Positions 34,493 through 46,567 of a stretch of DNA of 64,000 nucleotides are shown here, in pieces. The DNA lies in contig JAGYXB010001601.1 of the NCBI GenBank assembly GCA_022495005.1, positions 62,001 to 126,000 on the forward strand, in the 5' to 3' direction. The first letter of the stretch is position 1. Every line of letters begins with the position of its first letter. Position numbers and translations under genes: made by a program. The DNA comes from Rhyacophila brunnea. Taxonomy: Eukaryota > Arthropoda > Insecta > Trichoptera > Rhyacophilidae. The notes below the pieces were generated by a model. The model was not told the origin of the DNA and made no database searches. It was given only the letters and a program-made list of their open reading frames with translations.

Positions 34493-35195
34493 ATACAAGG
34501 TTTTAATAATACCCAATACTAAAAGCGTATAATAATTGATGAAATAGTTCCTTTTAATAGAGTTCCTTGATTAAAAAGCCTCAATCAATTTAAGCAAGGT
34601 AAAAAAATATTAACACAATGAAGTTTTAATTATTGAACATCTGACCACCTTGAAAGAAAATTCCAGGTAAAAAAGTTACCGCCGAAAACTTGGAGGCTGT
34701 CTTGTATTAATTAAGCTAAAAACGGCGAGGAAAATTTTAAAGTTTTCCTAATTAAATTCTTCTAAGCTTAACGTTATGTTGTGCTTTTAGGGCTCAATGA
34801 AAATCAAATTTTGGAAAATTCGGTTGAAGTTAAAACTACCTTAACTAACTTTTGATGGAAACTTTACAATTTCTCTACCAGGCGCTAAGAAGGTTACACG
34901 AAATATTTGTCAAAGTAAACTTTCAGATTGGGCAAGAAACTTGTGAAGGGATTTTGTTTGTGAACTGTTTTAAAATATGACCGATCGGTGGTTTGTTCAG
35001 GAATACTTATTAATTTATGCAGGAGGCCGACATTGTTTCAATTGAACCATATTTCAACCTTAATGTGCCGACTTTGAAATTAAACTTTATGTAAGATGGA
35101 AATAAAGGAAGAAGATTTTATATAAATAATAAATAGATAATTTTAAAATACGTTAATAACGTCATGTCTATGACCCATTTTAATAATTTAGCGTT
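34493..35195. other. Unique non-coding block, possible regulatory DNA
   Basis: Positions 34600-34980 have no match elsewhere in the window and contain homeodomain-type sites (TATTAATTAAGC, CCTAATTAAATT). The evidence for regulation is only motif-level. Confidence 0.2.
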
Positions 35196-35345
35196 CAGGT
35201 GGCAAAACCTGGTATTTTGATATTTTTACGATATTATGAAATTAATTACTATATTCATATATATATATGTAGCTGTAGTATAGTAACGATCAAATATCTA
35301 TTGTTTAATGTATCAAATTATTCTGCAATAATATATTCCCAGCGA
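35196..35345 (+). mobile_element. Degenerate second copy of the CAGGGGTGGCAAACC hAT left end
   Basis: It starts CAGGTGGCAAAACCTGG and shares GTAACGATCAAATATC and TTTAATGTATCAAATTATTC with 33745-33825. It is truncated and mutated. Confidence 0.55.
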
Positions 35346-35864
35346 ATCAATTTCCAGTAAACAAATCTTAGCTAGATCAGCAAGTTGATTGGCGATATTA
35401 GATACGGTATATTATTACATCATATCACAGCACATTATATCATTACGGTGTATTAGCCGAATAATCATTTTTCATGGTATCATATTTTCTTACGACGGTA
35501 ATAATAAATAATATTTCACAAGCCACTCGATTTAAAACGCTGACTCTATAATTAGTCCAATATGATTATGTACCAGAATTTAATGTTAATGCATTACTTT
35601 TTATTGTATAAATAACGAAGAATAATTTATCTAAATGTCACTCGAATCCAAGTACCTAGCTCGTAACTATCTCAGTAGATTATATGTACTATCATTGTAT
35701 AATATACTATTGTACCGATACGCTGCTAATAAATCTCACCCTGCTACATCGTAGACTTCATTATCATCATCCATAACCCACACATCGAACACCACAGTAG
35801 TGACCCAACATATATAATATAGGATGGAAAACCTCGATATCTCATATCCTAATACTGGAGTTAT
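35346..35864. other. AT-rich spacer
   Basis: No gene or repeat copy was recognised. Confidence 0.35.
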
Positions 35865-36455
35865 GATTGCTGACATTTTTTTACATTAATTAATAACCAT
35901 TCAGATTCACCACAATTAGTGTCAAACATTAAATTTAATATACTCATAGTCAATATTCGTTCTCACATTTTCCCACTTTTATACATTCATACATAATGTA
36001 AAACCAAACTAAGTTACAATATTGTTCGGTTGCTCGATTCTGCAGAACCTTGAATCTTGACATTGAGCGAGTGGATCTGTTTTGTTCTCAGGCTTCTTTT
36101 AAATTGAGTTGCTTCAAAATCTACGACTAATAATTAAATCTGGATATTTTTTCTTATACTGCCTGTCTTATTTATCTACATATACCTATATACTTTTATG
36201 TTTTCTATTTTTTTCTCTGTTTATCTTATGATTACAACTAACGTAGTTTTATTTTATAACTATTTTCAACAATTCTCTAATTATATTCATTAAAGTTGTA
36301 CCTAATATTTGATTTAATTTAATTTATTTTATTATGCTTTTCTGTCCGCCTGTTATTGGGAACATAACGTATTATTTTATTTTATATTATAATTATACTT
36401 ATTCTCTGTGATTGATCCTGTTGGTTGGCCTAAATAAATTAAATTAAATTGTGTT
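35865..36455 (+). mobile_element. LINE-like 3' tail repeat, copy 1
   Basis: It shares order and words with 41866-42670: TAACCATTCAGATTCACCAC, a TCTGCAGA block, TTTTTTCTTATA, TTTGATTTAATT, and the ending GTGATTGATCCTGTTGGTTGGCCTAAATAAATT. The A-rich TAAATAAATT terminus and the variable 5' start fit the 3' end of a non-LTR retrotransposon, but no reverse transcriptase frame is attached, so the class is an inference. Confidence 0.6.
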
Positions 36456-36599
36456 GTCTTCCTCCAAAATGTTGATTGTTTAACATATGCAGATGTTGAT
36501 TAAATAGAATATCACGTGAAATCTTTAAAATAAATGAAATAACAATAAACGAAAATAACCAATGCTAGAAATTTTGGAAGATAAGTATATGGTCAGATG

Positions 36600-36765
36600 T
36601 AGAAGACGGAGAATGCAAACGTGGCAATGAAGATCCGGTGCCCATCTTTCATGCGGCAGACCTCACAAAAGATGGACGGACAATTATGAATCAACTTGGC
36701 AAGCATCTGAATGAAATAAATCTGACGGTTATAACAAGAAAAAGTATGTCAACTGTGCATATCCT
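36600..36765 (+). pseudogene. RTE/Jockey-type LINE ORF2 C-terminal fragment (short)
   Basis: In one frame 36650-36713 reads GRPHKRWTDNYESTWQASE and then a stop. The GRP.KRWTD motif is the conserved C-terminal segment of ORF2 in many insect RTE-like non-LTR retrotransposons. The upstream reading frame is not intact. Function is lost. Confidence 0.5.
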
Positions 36766-37540
36766 GCCGGGCTATACATAAATAATATGATTTAATAGAA
36801 TGCAAAAAAGACAACATAATAATATTATTATAAAAAAAATATTAGGCGCACAGAAAAATGACGCTGTATAAGATATGTCAAAAGATTGTACATCATTCAA
36901 TAGACTCGTAACGAATACAAAATGCACCGCATTGCGGATGCTTTGGAACGGAGTCACATTTAAAAATTGCAGGTAGCCTTTGCAAACCGGAATGTGCCTT
37001 GACGTTTGCAGCCATGCCAAAAACGTTTCCGTATAACATCAGTTATTCATACAAAAAGCTTCGATGCAAATTGGATGGAAGCCAGATAGTTAAATTGGTA
37101 GACGTTATAACAATGAAGCGAAATTTGCAATATCAAATTATATAGCTGTTTAAACTAGCATAATATTCAGACGCAAGCAGATTTCGTTTGTAGTTGGAAA
37201 ACTTACTATAACTACCTACTGATATTGAAACTCTATATTGAATTTGTTTGATTGAATTGATATTGAAAGTTGTAGTTTTGTTGATAGCATAACTAGGTAA
37301 TATAATATTTTAATCAGGGGCATCAATCATACGCCACTATTGACAATATCAGAATTTTTCCCTGCATCAATTCGTTAGTGGATGGCAGAACATATTTCAT
37401 GGTAAGAATATTTAAATTCTAACAATTCTGCTCGAGTTGACTTCAAAATAAACGTGAACAAAGCTAATTAATGCGTTACATAATTTTAAAAACACTGAGA
37501 AAATATATTATAACCAATAGAAAAAAGCTTTTTTGAAAAA
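36766..37540. other. Unassigned non-coding sequence
   Basis: No gene was recognised. Confidence 0.35.
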
Positions 37541-37544
37541 AGTG

Positions 37545-38005
37545 AGACATCCCGCAGGATCGAACTTGCATCTCTCGGGTTTCGCGCCCATGCACATATA
37601 CCACTATGCTAAAAGCGCCATACTTAATTGCGGCAAATTTTTAACGAAATGCGAAATTTTTAAGAGCATACATAAGTGAAACGGCAAATAATTTTCAACA
37701 GTAGGTGGAACGAAATTTCGCAGTCACTCGCCAATCGGAGACTAACAGTCGGGGTGTGAGCACGTCAATTTGTTTTGTGATGGCGTCGGAGGAATATATT
37801 CTTAAATCGTGTAAAGATGACTAAAAAACGTTCCGCATGTACCTACTTGAAAAAGAAAACATGTCAATGAATATACTATTATTATTACGAATATAATAAT
37901 AAACATAACATTAAAAGGACGCATGTTGAATTTCTATGATAAATTTTCTTTCGTTCGGCTCGCGTCATTTGCACAATCCGCGCATCGCCTTGACACGTTC
38001 TTTTT
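37545..38005 (+). repeat. SINE C-like tRNA head joined to dispersed repeat E, copy 3
   Basis: Positions 37545-37620 (CCCGCAGGATCGAACTTGCATC and CACTATGCTAAAAGCGCC) form a tRNA-like segment in minus orientation, similar to 8302-8375. From 37675 onward the sequence follows 25764-26100 of repeat E. The shared TAATTGCGRC word after the tRNA-like part also occurs at 8380. Repeat E may therefore be a long tRNA-headed element, or the two may simply adjoin. Confidence 0.55.
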
Positions 38006-38580
38006 AGACCATGCCTCAGCTGAAGAATAGCCTTAAGGGGACGCTCTACAGAAATGCCCTTGAGAATTGAAAATATGATATTTTTATATGTGGTCCGAAA
38101 TAGCTGGTCTACTAGTAATATTAAAAAGTCGCCGCCGATACGTGGGTCAAAAGTAATGGCCAATAAATTAAATTTAAAACAAACTAACTCGCTTCAGCTT
38201 AGTGAGTATGGGGTGACCAAAAAATAATATCTTTTAATATACTTAAATGTTACTAAATTCAATATGTTAATCAGCTTTTTGGTGGAAAGTATTGCAACCG
38301 ATATGGTGGATATTGTGACGTTTTTAAACTTAGAGTTTAGTTTAGTAGTTTAGAAACTTAGAAATAGAATAATAACTTTTTAACCTGAAATTGTACAAGA
38401 ACTAAACATACGAAGGATTTTGAAACACATTATCTACCTACATTTTTATTTCGAGTGCTATCCAAAACATAATTAATGAATAGTATTTATTTTTAATGTG
38501 TAAGACCTACATAATTATTTTTAAAAAAATAGGTAAGTATTGTTTAATTCTAATGCATATTTAAAAAAACGTACAATATA
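38006..38580. other. Unassigned non-coding sequence
   Basis: Nothing was recognised. It is AT-rich. Confidence 0.35.
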
Positions 38581-38726
38581 TCTAGTGATGTACCCAAGTT
38601 TAGAGACACCTTTACAAACTAGTAACGCAATTACTTTTATAATATAATATGTATCTAGTGATGTACCCAAGTTTAGAGACACCTTTACAAACTAGTAACG
38701 CAATGACTTTTATAATATAATATGTA
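38581..38726. repeat. Tandem duplication, 2 x 73 bp
   Basis: Units at 38581-38653 and 38654-38726 differ by a single base (CAATTACT against CAATGACT). Each begins TCTAGTGATGTACCCAAG. The unit is not found elsewhere in the window. Confidence 0.95.
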
Positions 38727-40367
38727 CTAGTGAAACAATAGGTAGGTACCATTATTGTATTTTGTTGGTTGAGTAAAGCCAATGCACGAAATAATTTATA
38801 ACGCCTAAAAATAAATATTACCTTTTAGGCAGCCCATATTATACTGTTATTGTTTTTCACATTGTTTTCATTCCGCCGGCTGGCGAGAGCGTTTACGGCA
38901 CCTAATAAATCATTGCAAAGAATTGCTCTAGCGACAATAATTATTATAGATTTTTAAAATAAAATCTTCGATGACCAGGTATTTTGTTGTAAATTTGATT
39001 TAAAATGACGTGGTGCTCGCTCTGTGGACTCTCTTCGACTGAAATATGAATCACACTGGCTGCTGTAATACCCACTCTTAAGAGCTGATGCAACATACGT
39101 TTTTTCTCGAGTATTATTTGGCACCAGCGCCACTGCATGATGGTTATTTTATTTTAACGGCGACCCTAAGATTAAAAATCTCCCCAGAAGAACCTGCACA
39201 ATTAACCCAAAACGTCAGGGAAGGAAGGAGTATACACGATATCACCAGTATCACCACACATACCTACAAAACAAGTCATAGAGCATATTGGTTCAAAGCT
39301 TTAAATAATAAACTGTCATAAAAAAAACAATCTTGTTAATATCTCCCAACCAACATCAAAGCATATTCATCCGTCATATCAAACTAGGTAATCCGATTAC
39401 GTTCGACAAATCAGTTTTTACAATTGTCGGCTTTGTAAACAAAATGGTGGACGCCGTGATTGAATTTAAAATGGCCGACATTATTTTGTGGCACGTCGGA
39501 GTCATCCGGACAACAGAAAATATGCGAGGGTATATTTTATCATACAGGCCTAGTTGAGTTAATCGAGTTTAGAGTGCAAATTCAACTCTGACACGACACT
39601 ACAAAGGCTGACATGGGCAGCGGGTACTGCATTATTAATAATAACAGGACAAAATGATTGGCGTTCGTACAACATATTTGCGTGTTCAATTACTGTCGGT
39701 TGACGACGTGGATTTACATGTTTACCTAAGCTTTAGAGTTTAGATAATTGTTATGTTACCCTAAAACTTATAAGTATATTATATACACAACATTTGAATT
39801 AATTTAAACTGCGGACGTTGGTTGCTTAACGTTTTTGAAATGGTCAATTCACGAACGAGTCCATGATCAGGAGGAAACTCCACATTCAAAATATACCTTA
39901 GTTTGCTGCGCCGGGATCTCCATTTTTTTCTTGTCATACATATGCGCGAACGACCACAAACAAACCAACACAAATATGGAGCCTAAACCAACCCCTCCCC
40001 GCACCACAATCGGTATTAATCGAGCGTACAGAAGTCTCTATATTTGGATGTGAACCTACAAGGAATCCCCGTACATATGACACATTTTTATTGTCACTTG
40101 TTTCGTTAAATCACATTCAAAAATGAAACAGCGTTCAATGACGAATATAATATAGACAGGCTACGGGCACTTTTAGTTGATGTTGTAATTGACATGTTAT
40201 TTGCATTTGAAAAGCGATTAGCAAAAACACAAATTCGTGCGTCCCGTAAGCATTTTAATATATAAAAAAATTTATACTTACGTAATATTAAGTATACCTA
40301 CAAATTTTCATATATATAGGTATAAATATATTATTTTTAAGACTAAAACAATCTATGCGGCCCAACG
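38727..40367. other. Unassigned non-coding sequence
   Basis: No gene could be supported. Open frames on both strands at 38944-39557 and 39779-40053 are short, overlap each other and have no domain. The region is moderately GC-rich and free of repeat partners in the window. Confidence 0.35.
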
Positions 40368-40545
40368 ATAGTAGTGTAGTGAAACAGTAGTGCCCTAGTA
40401 GAATAGAAACGGTCACATAAATACCCAGTCTTAAGAGAAAACCACATAAATATATTATGTTGACCTCACCGGAAATCGAACACGGAGTGTGAACCCCGTG
40501 TGACAGCCCAGTGCATTGCGAATTGGATCACGAGGGCGGCAGGTG
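40368..40545 (-). mobile_element. tRNA-derived SINE B, copy 2
   Basis: On the minus strand the tRNA-like head (40470-40540) has a B-box-like GTGTTCGATTTCC, followed by GGTGAGGTCAACATAATAT, the body word AAGACTGGGTATTTATGTG and the tail CACTACTGTTTCACTACACTA. The order is the same as at 11124-11873 (where it is interrupted) and 56163-56290. Confidence 0.8.
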
Positions 40546-40975
40546 GACTGCTATTTTTTTGGGATATTATAAAATAAGCCTTGTTTTCTGTTTAAAACAT
40601 AAAATCCAGAATCTCGTTTACTATATGGCATATACCTACAATAGAATACACATATTCACAAAAATACATCGACTACATTATATTACAGTCTACTAGTTGA
40701 TCTATTAGTAGATAGTTTTTTGGTTGTCACACCATTTTAAGACAACAAAGATAAGACGATTTGTTACAGCAAATAATACAATTAAAAGTATTTAATTCAC
40801 AGAGACTGATGTGATCCAAGTTGTAGACTTTGAGTTTACACTAAAGCTAATTTGCTTGTTAAAAATATCGGCGACTTATGTTTACCCCTAATATATAGGT
40901 AGGTATCTTTTTGGGGTAGCTTGTAATATTACCACCCCCATTCAACGGTGCACCTGTGCTAAATAGACCGTAATA
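40546..40975. other. Unassigned non-coding sequence
   Basis: Nothing was recognised. Confidence 0.35.
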
Positions 40976-41560
40976 CATAGCCGAATTAAAACTTTCAACG
41001 TAGAGAATTCCATGTCGGTAAGAAAATACATTTTAACTACTCCAGAGGGAAAAAGCCGAAGTTGAAACAGTCTAGAATAGAGATATGCTCGTATTGGTGA
41101 GCCACAAATCTGTCAGAGTTAATACCAGGAAAACAGCAGAGGCATGTTAAAGGAGAAGGCACGGAATAGAAAACCTAGTTAGCGAAATACCCCCGGAAAA
41201 CGCGCGGCCCTTTGTTATTCTGATACATTATTTTGTAAGGATTTCCAAAATTCCAAGTTATCGAGCGGCAATTCATTACAAGAGAGCCTCATCGCTGGCG
41301 ACTTAACGGATGGCTTTGTACCAAACAAAGATGCAATTTAAAAGAGATTCAAACGATTTAACTGGATCCATTGGATGTTTGCCCTGAATGGAGAATTATA
41401 TTATTAAATTGGAAACGAAAGGAGGGGTTTAAAAATAATACAAGAAAATTAATTACGGCCTTTTCTGTGATCCGAGACGAGTGTGGAGGGGCGAGGGGTT
41501 CACAATCTGAAGTGAATGATTAATTAAAAACAGGAAAAGGGACTTAATAGAATTATTTAC
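40976..41560. promoter_or_regulatory. Candidate intronic regulatory block
   Basis: This GC-balanced stretch has no repeat partner and contains two SOX-type sites, CCCTTTGTTATTC near 41208 and CCAAACAAAGATG near 41320, plus GATTAATTAAAAAC near 41518. Uniqueness amid heavy transposon load is the main reason for the call. There is no direct proof of function. Confidence 0.2.
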
Positions 41561-41865
41561 AGGAAAATATTAATTTTGATAAATATATACCTACAACCCC
41601 ACAAGCAATAATTAAAAATGTTAATTAAAATGAAACATATCGGTTACACAAAAAATAGGGTTCACCGATAATTGAGCGTAAATGAAAAACTGATTAACAG
41701 AGGGCGCTTTGATAATTAAGGTAAATGAGATACTTACCTACTTATGGTACGATTAATAAAAAAATCTTGAAATAATTATTATTAACTTTCCTAAGTATTC
41801 TCCCCAAATGTAACATTTAAAAATCCAATCATTAAAAATCCGGCGTAATATTTCTGACCTTATTT
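41561..41865. other. AT-rich spacer
   Basis: No gene or repeat copy was recognised. Confidence 0.35.
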
Positions 41866-42670
41866 TTATTTTTAAATTAATTATTAATCATTCAGATTGA
41901 CCACAATTACTGTTGAGTTGAGTAATGTTTAATAAAGTTTAATATATTTCTTTTATTTTGTTAACTGTCAATTCATGGTGGAATTGCATTGTATTAACAT
42001 TTTTAATTTAATAAAACGCAATTTTTTGTAGTACTTATTCCACTTTTAATCAATAGATTAGGACCGGTTTCGTCCGCCTCAGAGGGACATTTTCAACTCT
42101 CAACTTTTCAGTTGAAAATGTCCTTCAAAGGCGGATGAAACCGGTCCTAATCTATTGATTGAAAGTGGAATTAGTAGTACAAAAAATTGCGTTTTATTAA
42201 ATTAAAACTGTTAATAAGTTTAATATACCCAGAGTCAATATTAGTTGTCCATACATCTTTTAAATTCTACACATTCAAACATATAAAACAAATCTAGGTT
42301 ACTATGGGCGACTCTGCAGAGCTATGAATTTGTAGAACTAACACGCGTAACAATAATTACTGGACGACTGTATTTTTGATAGTATTTTTTTTCTTATATT
42401 GTTTGTCTTCTCTTCATATATTGTAATGTTTTCTTTTCAAATTTATTTTTCATTCTTTCATAAGTATTACCTATGTGATTTTTATTTTCAATCATTTTAA
42501 TAGCTCTCTCCAATGTATTTTTTATAACTGTATTTATTGTTTGATTTAATCAGGTTTTCTATAACAGACTATTACTGGAACATCACTTATTCTTTTATTT
42601 TATATCTCATATTGTATTTATTTTTCTGTGATTAATCCAGTTGGTTGACTTAAATAAATATAAAAATAAA
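41866..42670 (+). mobile_element. LINE-like 3' tail repeat, copy 2, interrupted
   Basis: It aligns with 35865-36455 on both sides of an insertion at 41947-42216. It ends GTGATTAATCCAGTTGGTTGACTTAAATAAAT followed by A-rich sequence. No coding frame is present. Confidence 0.6.
41947..42216. mobile_element. Foldback element G with 11-bp flanking repeats
   Basis: The arms at about 41993-42100 and 42105-42215 are near-perfect reverse complements. They include ACCGGTTTCGTCCGCC and its complement, and TTAATTTAATAAAACGCAATT and its complement, with a very short loop around 42100. The flanking direct repeats AGTTTAATATA at 41936-41946 and 42217-42227 mark the insertion into the LINE-like tail. About 46 bp at the left (41947-41992) lie outside the inverted arms. 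A lone arm occurs at 1857-1945. Confidence 0.85.
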
Positions 42671-42726
42671 TAAAGCCCTGTTCTCCGTTACGCAACAGCA
42701 ACCCTATGTTCTAACTAGTGATATGA

Positions 42727-42955
42727 AGTCACCCGACGACATGACGTAATTGTGACGTCAGCCAATACACGCTCGAGGCAAGCCGTCCAACGCACACGGC
42801 TCACCATGGATATTATTATGCTGAAACACCTATTTGTGTATGGGGACAATGGATAACGCCACTGTTTTAGTAGCGTCATTTTCTAGAATGCTATTATCAC
42901 TCCGGTAGTACGTCACAATGATGTCATAATATGACGCCATGTCGACCGGGCGACT
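42727..42955 (+). mobile_element. MITE family J, copy 1, 229 bp
   Basis: The ends are AGTCACCCGACGACATGACG and CATGTCGACCGGGCGACT, imperfect inverted repeats. Near-identical sequence in opposite orientation is at 48839-49064, including GGACAATGGATAACGCCA and CTCCGGTAGTACGTCACAAT. It is rich in TGACGT/ACGTCA words. No clear target duplication is visible. Confidence 0.82.
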
Positions 42956-43689
42956 ACAACTCGCAAAGTTCATACATGGAATCCGCCAAACTCAACCTTC
43001 GAGGCCTTCTGTAGATAGGTAATTCTCATAAACAATACCTATTTATAGTAAACACGGAAACATCACAATAACTCAATAATTCAGCACGGTGTTCACTATT
43101 CAGTAGATATACATGGGATAGGGTGTCGAGGAAACAGGGCGCGAGATAAAAGTGAATCCTAGCATATAAATAAATCGCGTTGCGTCACATATATTTTCGT
43201 GTAAGATGAAATGATCACCCCACACGAAAACAATCCGCGCACAAATCTCTTTTGTTAGGTATCCATTTCACACTCAATTATGTGTTATTTATCGTCACCA
43301 CAGCGCACTTACTATGCCAACAGAGTCGACGCCTGGCCTGCCAGTGATGCCAGATCGTGGGAAATTTTCCCTTTCGAGGAATAATTTTTTCGGCGTAAAA
43401 AAAATAAAGTTTCATCCCCAAATGGCCGCGTAATGGGATAAACAAAGCGTCATGATATTTACATTTATTTTAGCCACATCTATATATATTTATATTATAT
43501 TATGACTTTTGATCGTGTGGGTACGTACCAATTAAGGGTTTTGCAACTAATTGAACCTTATAATAGATATATTTTATTTTACAACGTTTTTATTAGCCCG
43601 TATTCTTGTTTGTCCGGTGGTTGTTTGTCCAGTACAAATCTTGCAATTGATTTTTAACTAACTTCCCGTTAACTTCTTAGTAACTAAAT
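42956..43689. other. Unassigned non-coding sequence
   Basis: No gene was recognised. Confidence 0.35.
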
Positions 43690-43885
43690 TATTAATATAT
43701 ACGTGCTATGATAAATTATTAATATTACTATGGAAATCAAAATGAAATGTCAAAATGACATTTCAGTATTCTATATTTGTTTATTTACTTCATATCAAGT
43801 ACAAATTTGAGCATATTGAGCATAATAATTTAACAGAACATTTAAAAACGTTGCATATAAAAAGTTCTTCTTATCTTGTAATTAT
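43690..43885 (-). repeat. Dispersed repeat F, copy 2
   Basis: It is the inverted counterpart of 1380-1760. It includes a single copy of the unit that is triplicated at 1441-1599 and the perfect palindrome GAAATGTC-AAAAT-GACATTTC at about 43745-43765. Confidence 0.6.
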
Positions 43886-44364
43886 TTGTATCTTACTATT
43901 GGTTCCCAATTGCCATATTGGTATTGTCAATACACATTATCTCATCGAGTATTTCAGGGGATGCTAGACTGCGGCTTCTATATAGAGACATATAGACGCG
44001 GTCATTTCTGGAACTAAAACCGTTGCAATACCGCCAGCATGCAAATAGCGCCTGACGTAGTACTGTAATCGCATACAGCGCCATGACGTAGATCTGAATA
44101 CTTAGAAAACGCACAGTAAGCATGCTCGGCATCCACGGTTTATACGCTACTGAAAATATAAAACGCAAAGTAAGTGTGTTTGTTTGTCCCTTTCAATTTT
44201 GATTTTTCACCACAGATTACGATAAAGTTTGCATATTTTGGATTCGATTTTAATTTGGTATTCTTTTGTTTGACTTAGCTGTCAGAATTATTAAAATTTT
44301 GACATATTACTATCGTATGCCTAGATACAGTTAATTTTATAGTTAAAATTGTATTTTTTTAATA
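43886..44364. other. Unassigned non-coding sequence
   Basis: No gene was recognised. Confidence 0.3.
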
Positions 44365-45256
44365 GTGCCTGTATACCTGCATGGATTTACTGCCAGCAAT
44401 AGCATGTAAATTAAACTATCGCTGCAATAACAGCTGTTTACAAACAAGGATGCTGATTGTCGCGACAATCTCATCTTTTCCGTGTGTGCGTTTATTGTTG
44501 CTGCGTGGCGTAGTCAGTATTTTTTTCCAGCAGGTTCGCATAGATCGTTCTACATGGCATGCGCACATGTCGCGGGAGTTGCAGCTACAGATGGCACTAA
44601 GCTTTTTTAATCCATGCATGTAATGTTGCAGCTTGCACGACAATAAGTATTTATATTATATTATTATGGTCGCGACAACACGTAAGCCGGGTCGCACACC
44701 TGACGGCCATAAATCAAAACTTCCGAGACCCGCCGGTCAGTGTTGCATGATAAAACCTCGCACATCTACCTAGCAAAATCGACATTCGCGCGTAATCTCC
44801 CGAAACGTCAAAATATACGCCATTGCGCAAATATGTCATTAGACGCGGAAACAGCGATTATTATGTATTGGTACCGCAGACATTTAAGTAGAAGGCTCTC
44901 GTCTGCCATTTTTGTTGATGTGTTGATTGTATGGACAAACGTCAAATGCGGCGACCAGCGATGAACGAGCAATGACAGTCAAGACATAAAACGGCCGACT
45001 ATGCGGCTGTGCGCATGCGCGGAGTCGATGTCGACATGCAGGTTCTGGCACAATGCAACTCGACGCATGCGGCAGCAACATATTTTTTTCAAGTTTCGCA
45101 GTTGCATCGGCCAATCTGCGAAGCTCCATTTTTTGATGACGTTTGTTTCTTCGTTTACGATGACGTCACATCGACGAATTAGACATGCGACGCATGCGGC
45201 GAGTTCTGATATGCGAGCCCACTAATGCAGGCATTAAATTCACGCACGTGTAAATG
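44365..45256 (+). mobile_element. MITE family D, copy 2 (expanded or composite)
   Basis: Positions 44365-44640 align with 15976-16290 (GCCTGTATACCTGCATGGAT, AACTATCGCTGCAATAACAG, GCAGGTTCGCATAGATCGTTC, AATCCATGCATGTAATGTTGC). A terminus-like CACGCACGTGTAAATGG lies at about 45240-45256, so the element may extend this far with 600 bp of unrelated, CpG-rich interior (44660-45230). Several opposed open frames here are non-specific. Confidence 0.6.
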
Positions 45257-46560
45257 GAATATTAGTAAGTATATCGATCAACGTAGCAACCTCGCGGTAC
45301 GAATCGCGTACTTCAGTTAGTATCCAATACAATCATACTGTTCGCAAAAATGTTACATGATACACAATTTAGTTTGTGACGATGTGGCTCACACATTTCC
45401 GGTGGAAAAGTGGCAGTATTGGGTTGCGAGTTTGATTCTTGTATCTGTGGTAATTTTAACATAACTTTTTCACGTGTTGATTCAGAATAAAGATTCAATG
45501 GGTTGAGCGAATGATTAACCATCCATCGTAAAAATAGCCTCTATATTTAACCACGATTCAATGAAACGCCACACACTCCGGAAGTAAATTAAAAACTTGA
45601 AATTGTCTCATATTATTATTATTTTTGATCGTGGAATTTTAAAATTACTATCATTAATAAAGTTATCGTAAATTTAATAATGTGGTTTTGAAACACGTGT
45701 GCTATTTATTTTTATACGACGTATACTAAGTGATGGAAAAGTTTTATCATGAATTACGACCAAGCGAGCTGCGTATCTCTTGAAAAGATAGATGACTTCT
45801 GTTTCTAAATGTTGCGTCTGGTTGCGTCTAACCGCTCTTGGGGGCGAGGGCTTTAGCCAGTTGGAATTCCCGCGTTTCTTGGGCGATATATCGATTTCAT
45901 TGGAAGGGTTCACTTCAGTACACAGTCGTGGCAGTAGATTGGGGTAAATTAATTCCCTTTATACTTCCTGCGGCCTTGGTGGGGAATCCCCCTCGCCGCG
46001 ATTTATGTAAAATTGGATATCTGTTGAGTTTATGAATAATTTCATAACGTTCAAAAGGATATTAATAACCACGATAATTAAATCGCTTCATACTAAAATT
46101 GCCTTTTATCTTATGTTACTTTATCGGTAAAAGAAAGTCATTGAATATACACATACTATTTTTGGTATTGAAACTCATTAGATATAATATTTAGTGTGAA
46201 AGATCGCAAGTTGTGGCGCGGCACGGGATTAATAGGCATACACGAAAGAGTGGGGTAGAGATTCCCAGTTACTTAGAATATCATTAAATTTGCAGTATTA
46301 TTCTGGAATTGGTAAAATGTCACGTCCGCTACGGAAGTTTCTCATTTTAACTGGCTGTAAACTTGAACAATTAGACAAAATTATAAATGAGATATTTAGG
46401 TACTTCAATCCGTATTAATAGGTAGGTACTTACATTATTCGTGGTGAAATAAAATGGGTAGCATACTGTGGCTGTCGATGGTTTCGTAAGAACAAAGCAG
46501 TGTCAGCAGAATCCATGACATATCAATCGCTTTCAAATTAATGTTATTCATTAATAGGGT
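45257..46560. other. Unassigned non-coding sequence
   Basis: No gene could be supported. A GC-richer patch at 45830-46010 carries opposed open frames of 65 and 79 codons without a recognised domain. Confidence 0.35.
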
Positions 46561-46567
46561 AACGTGG

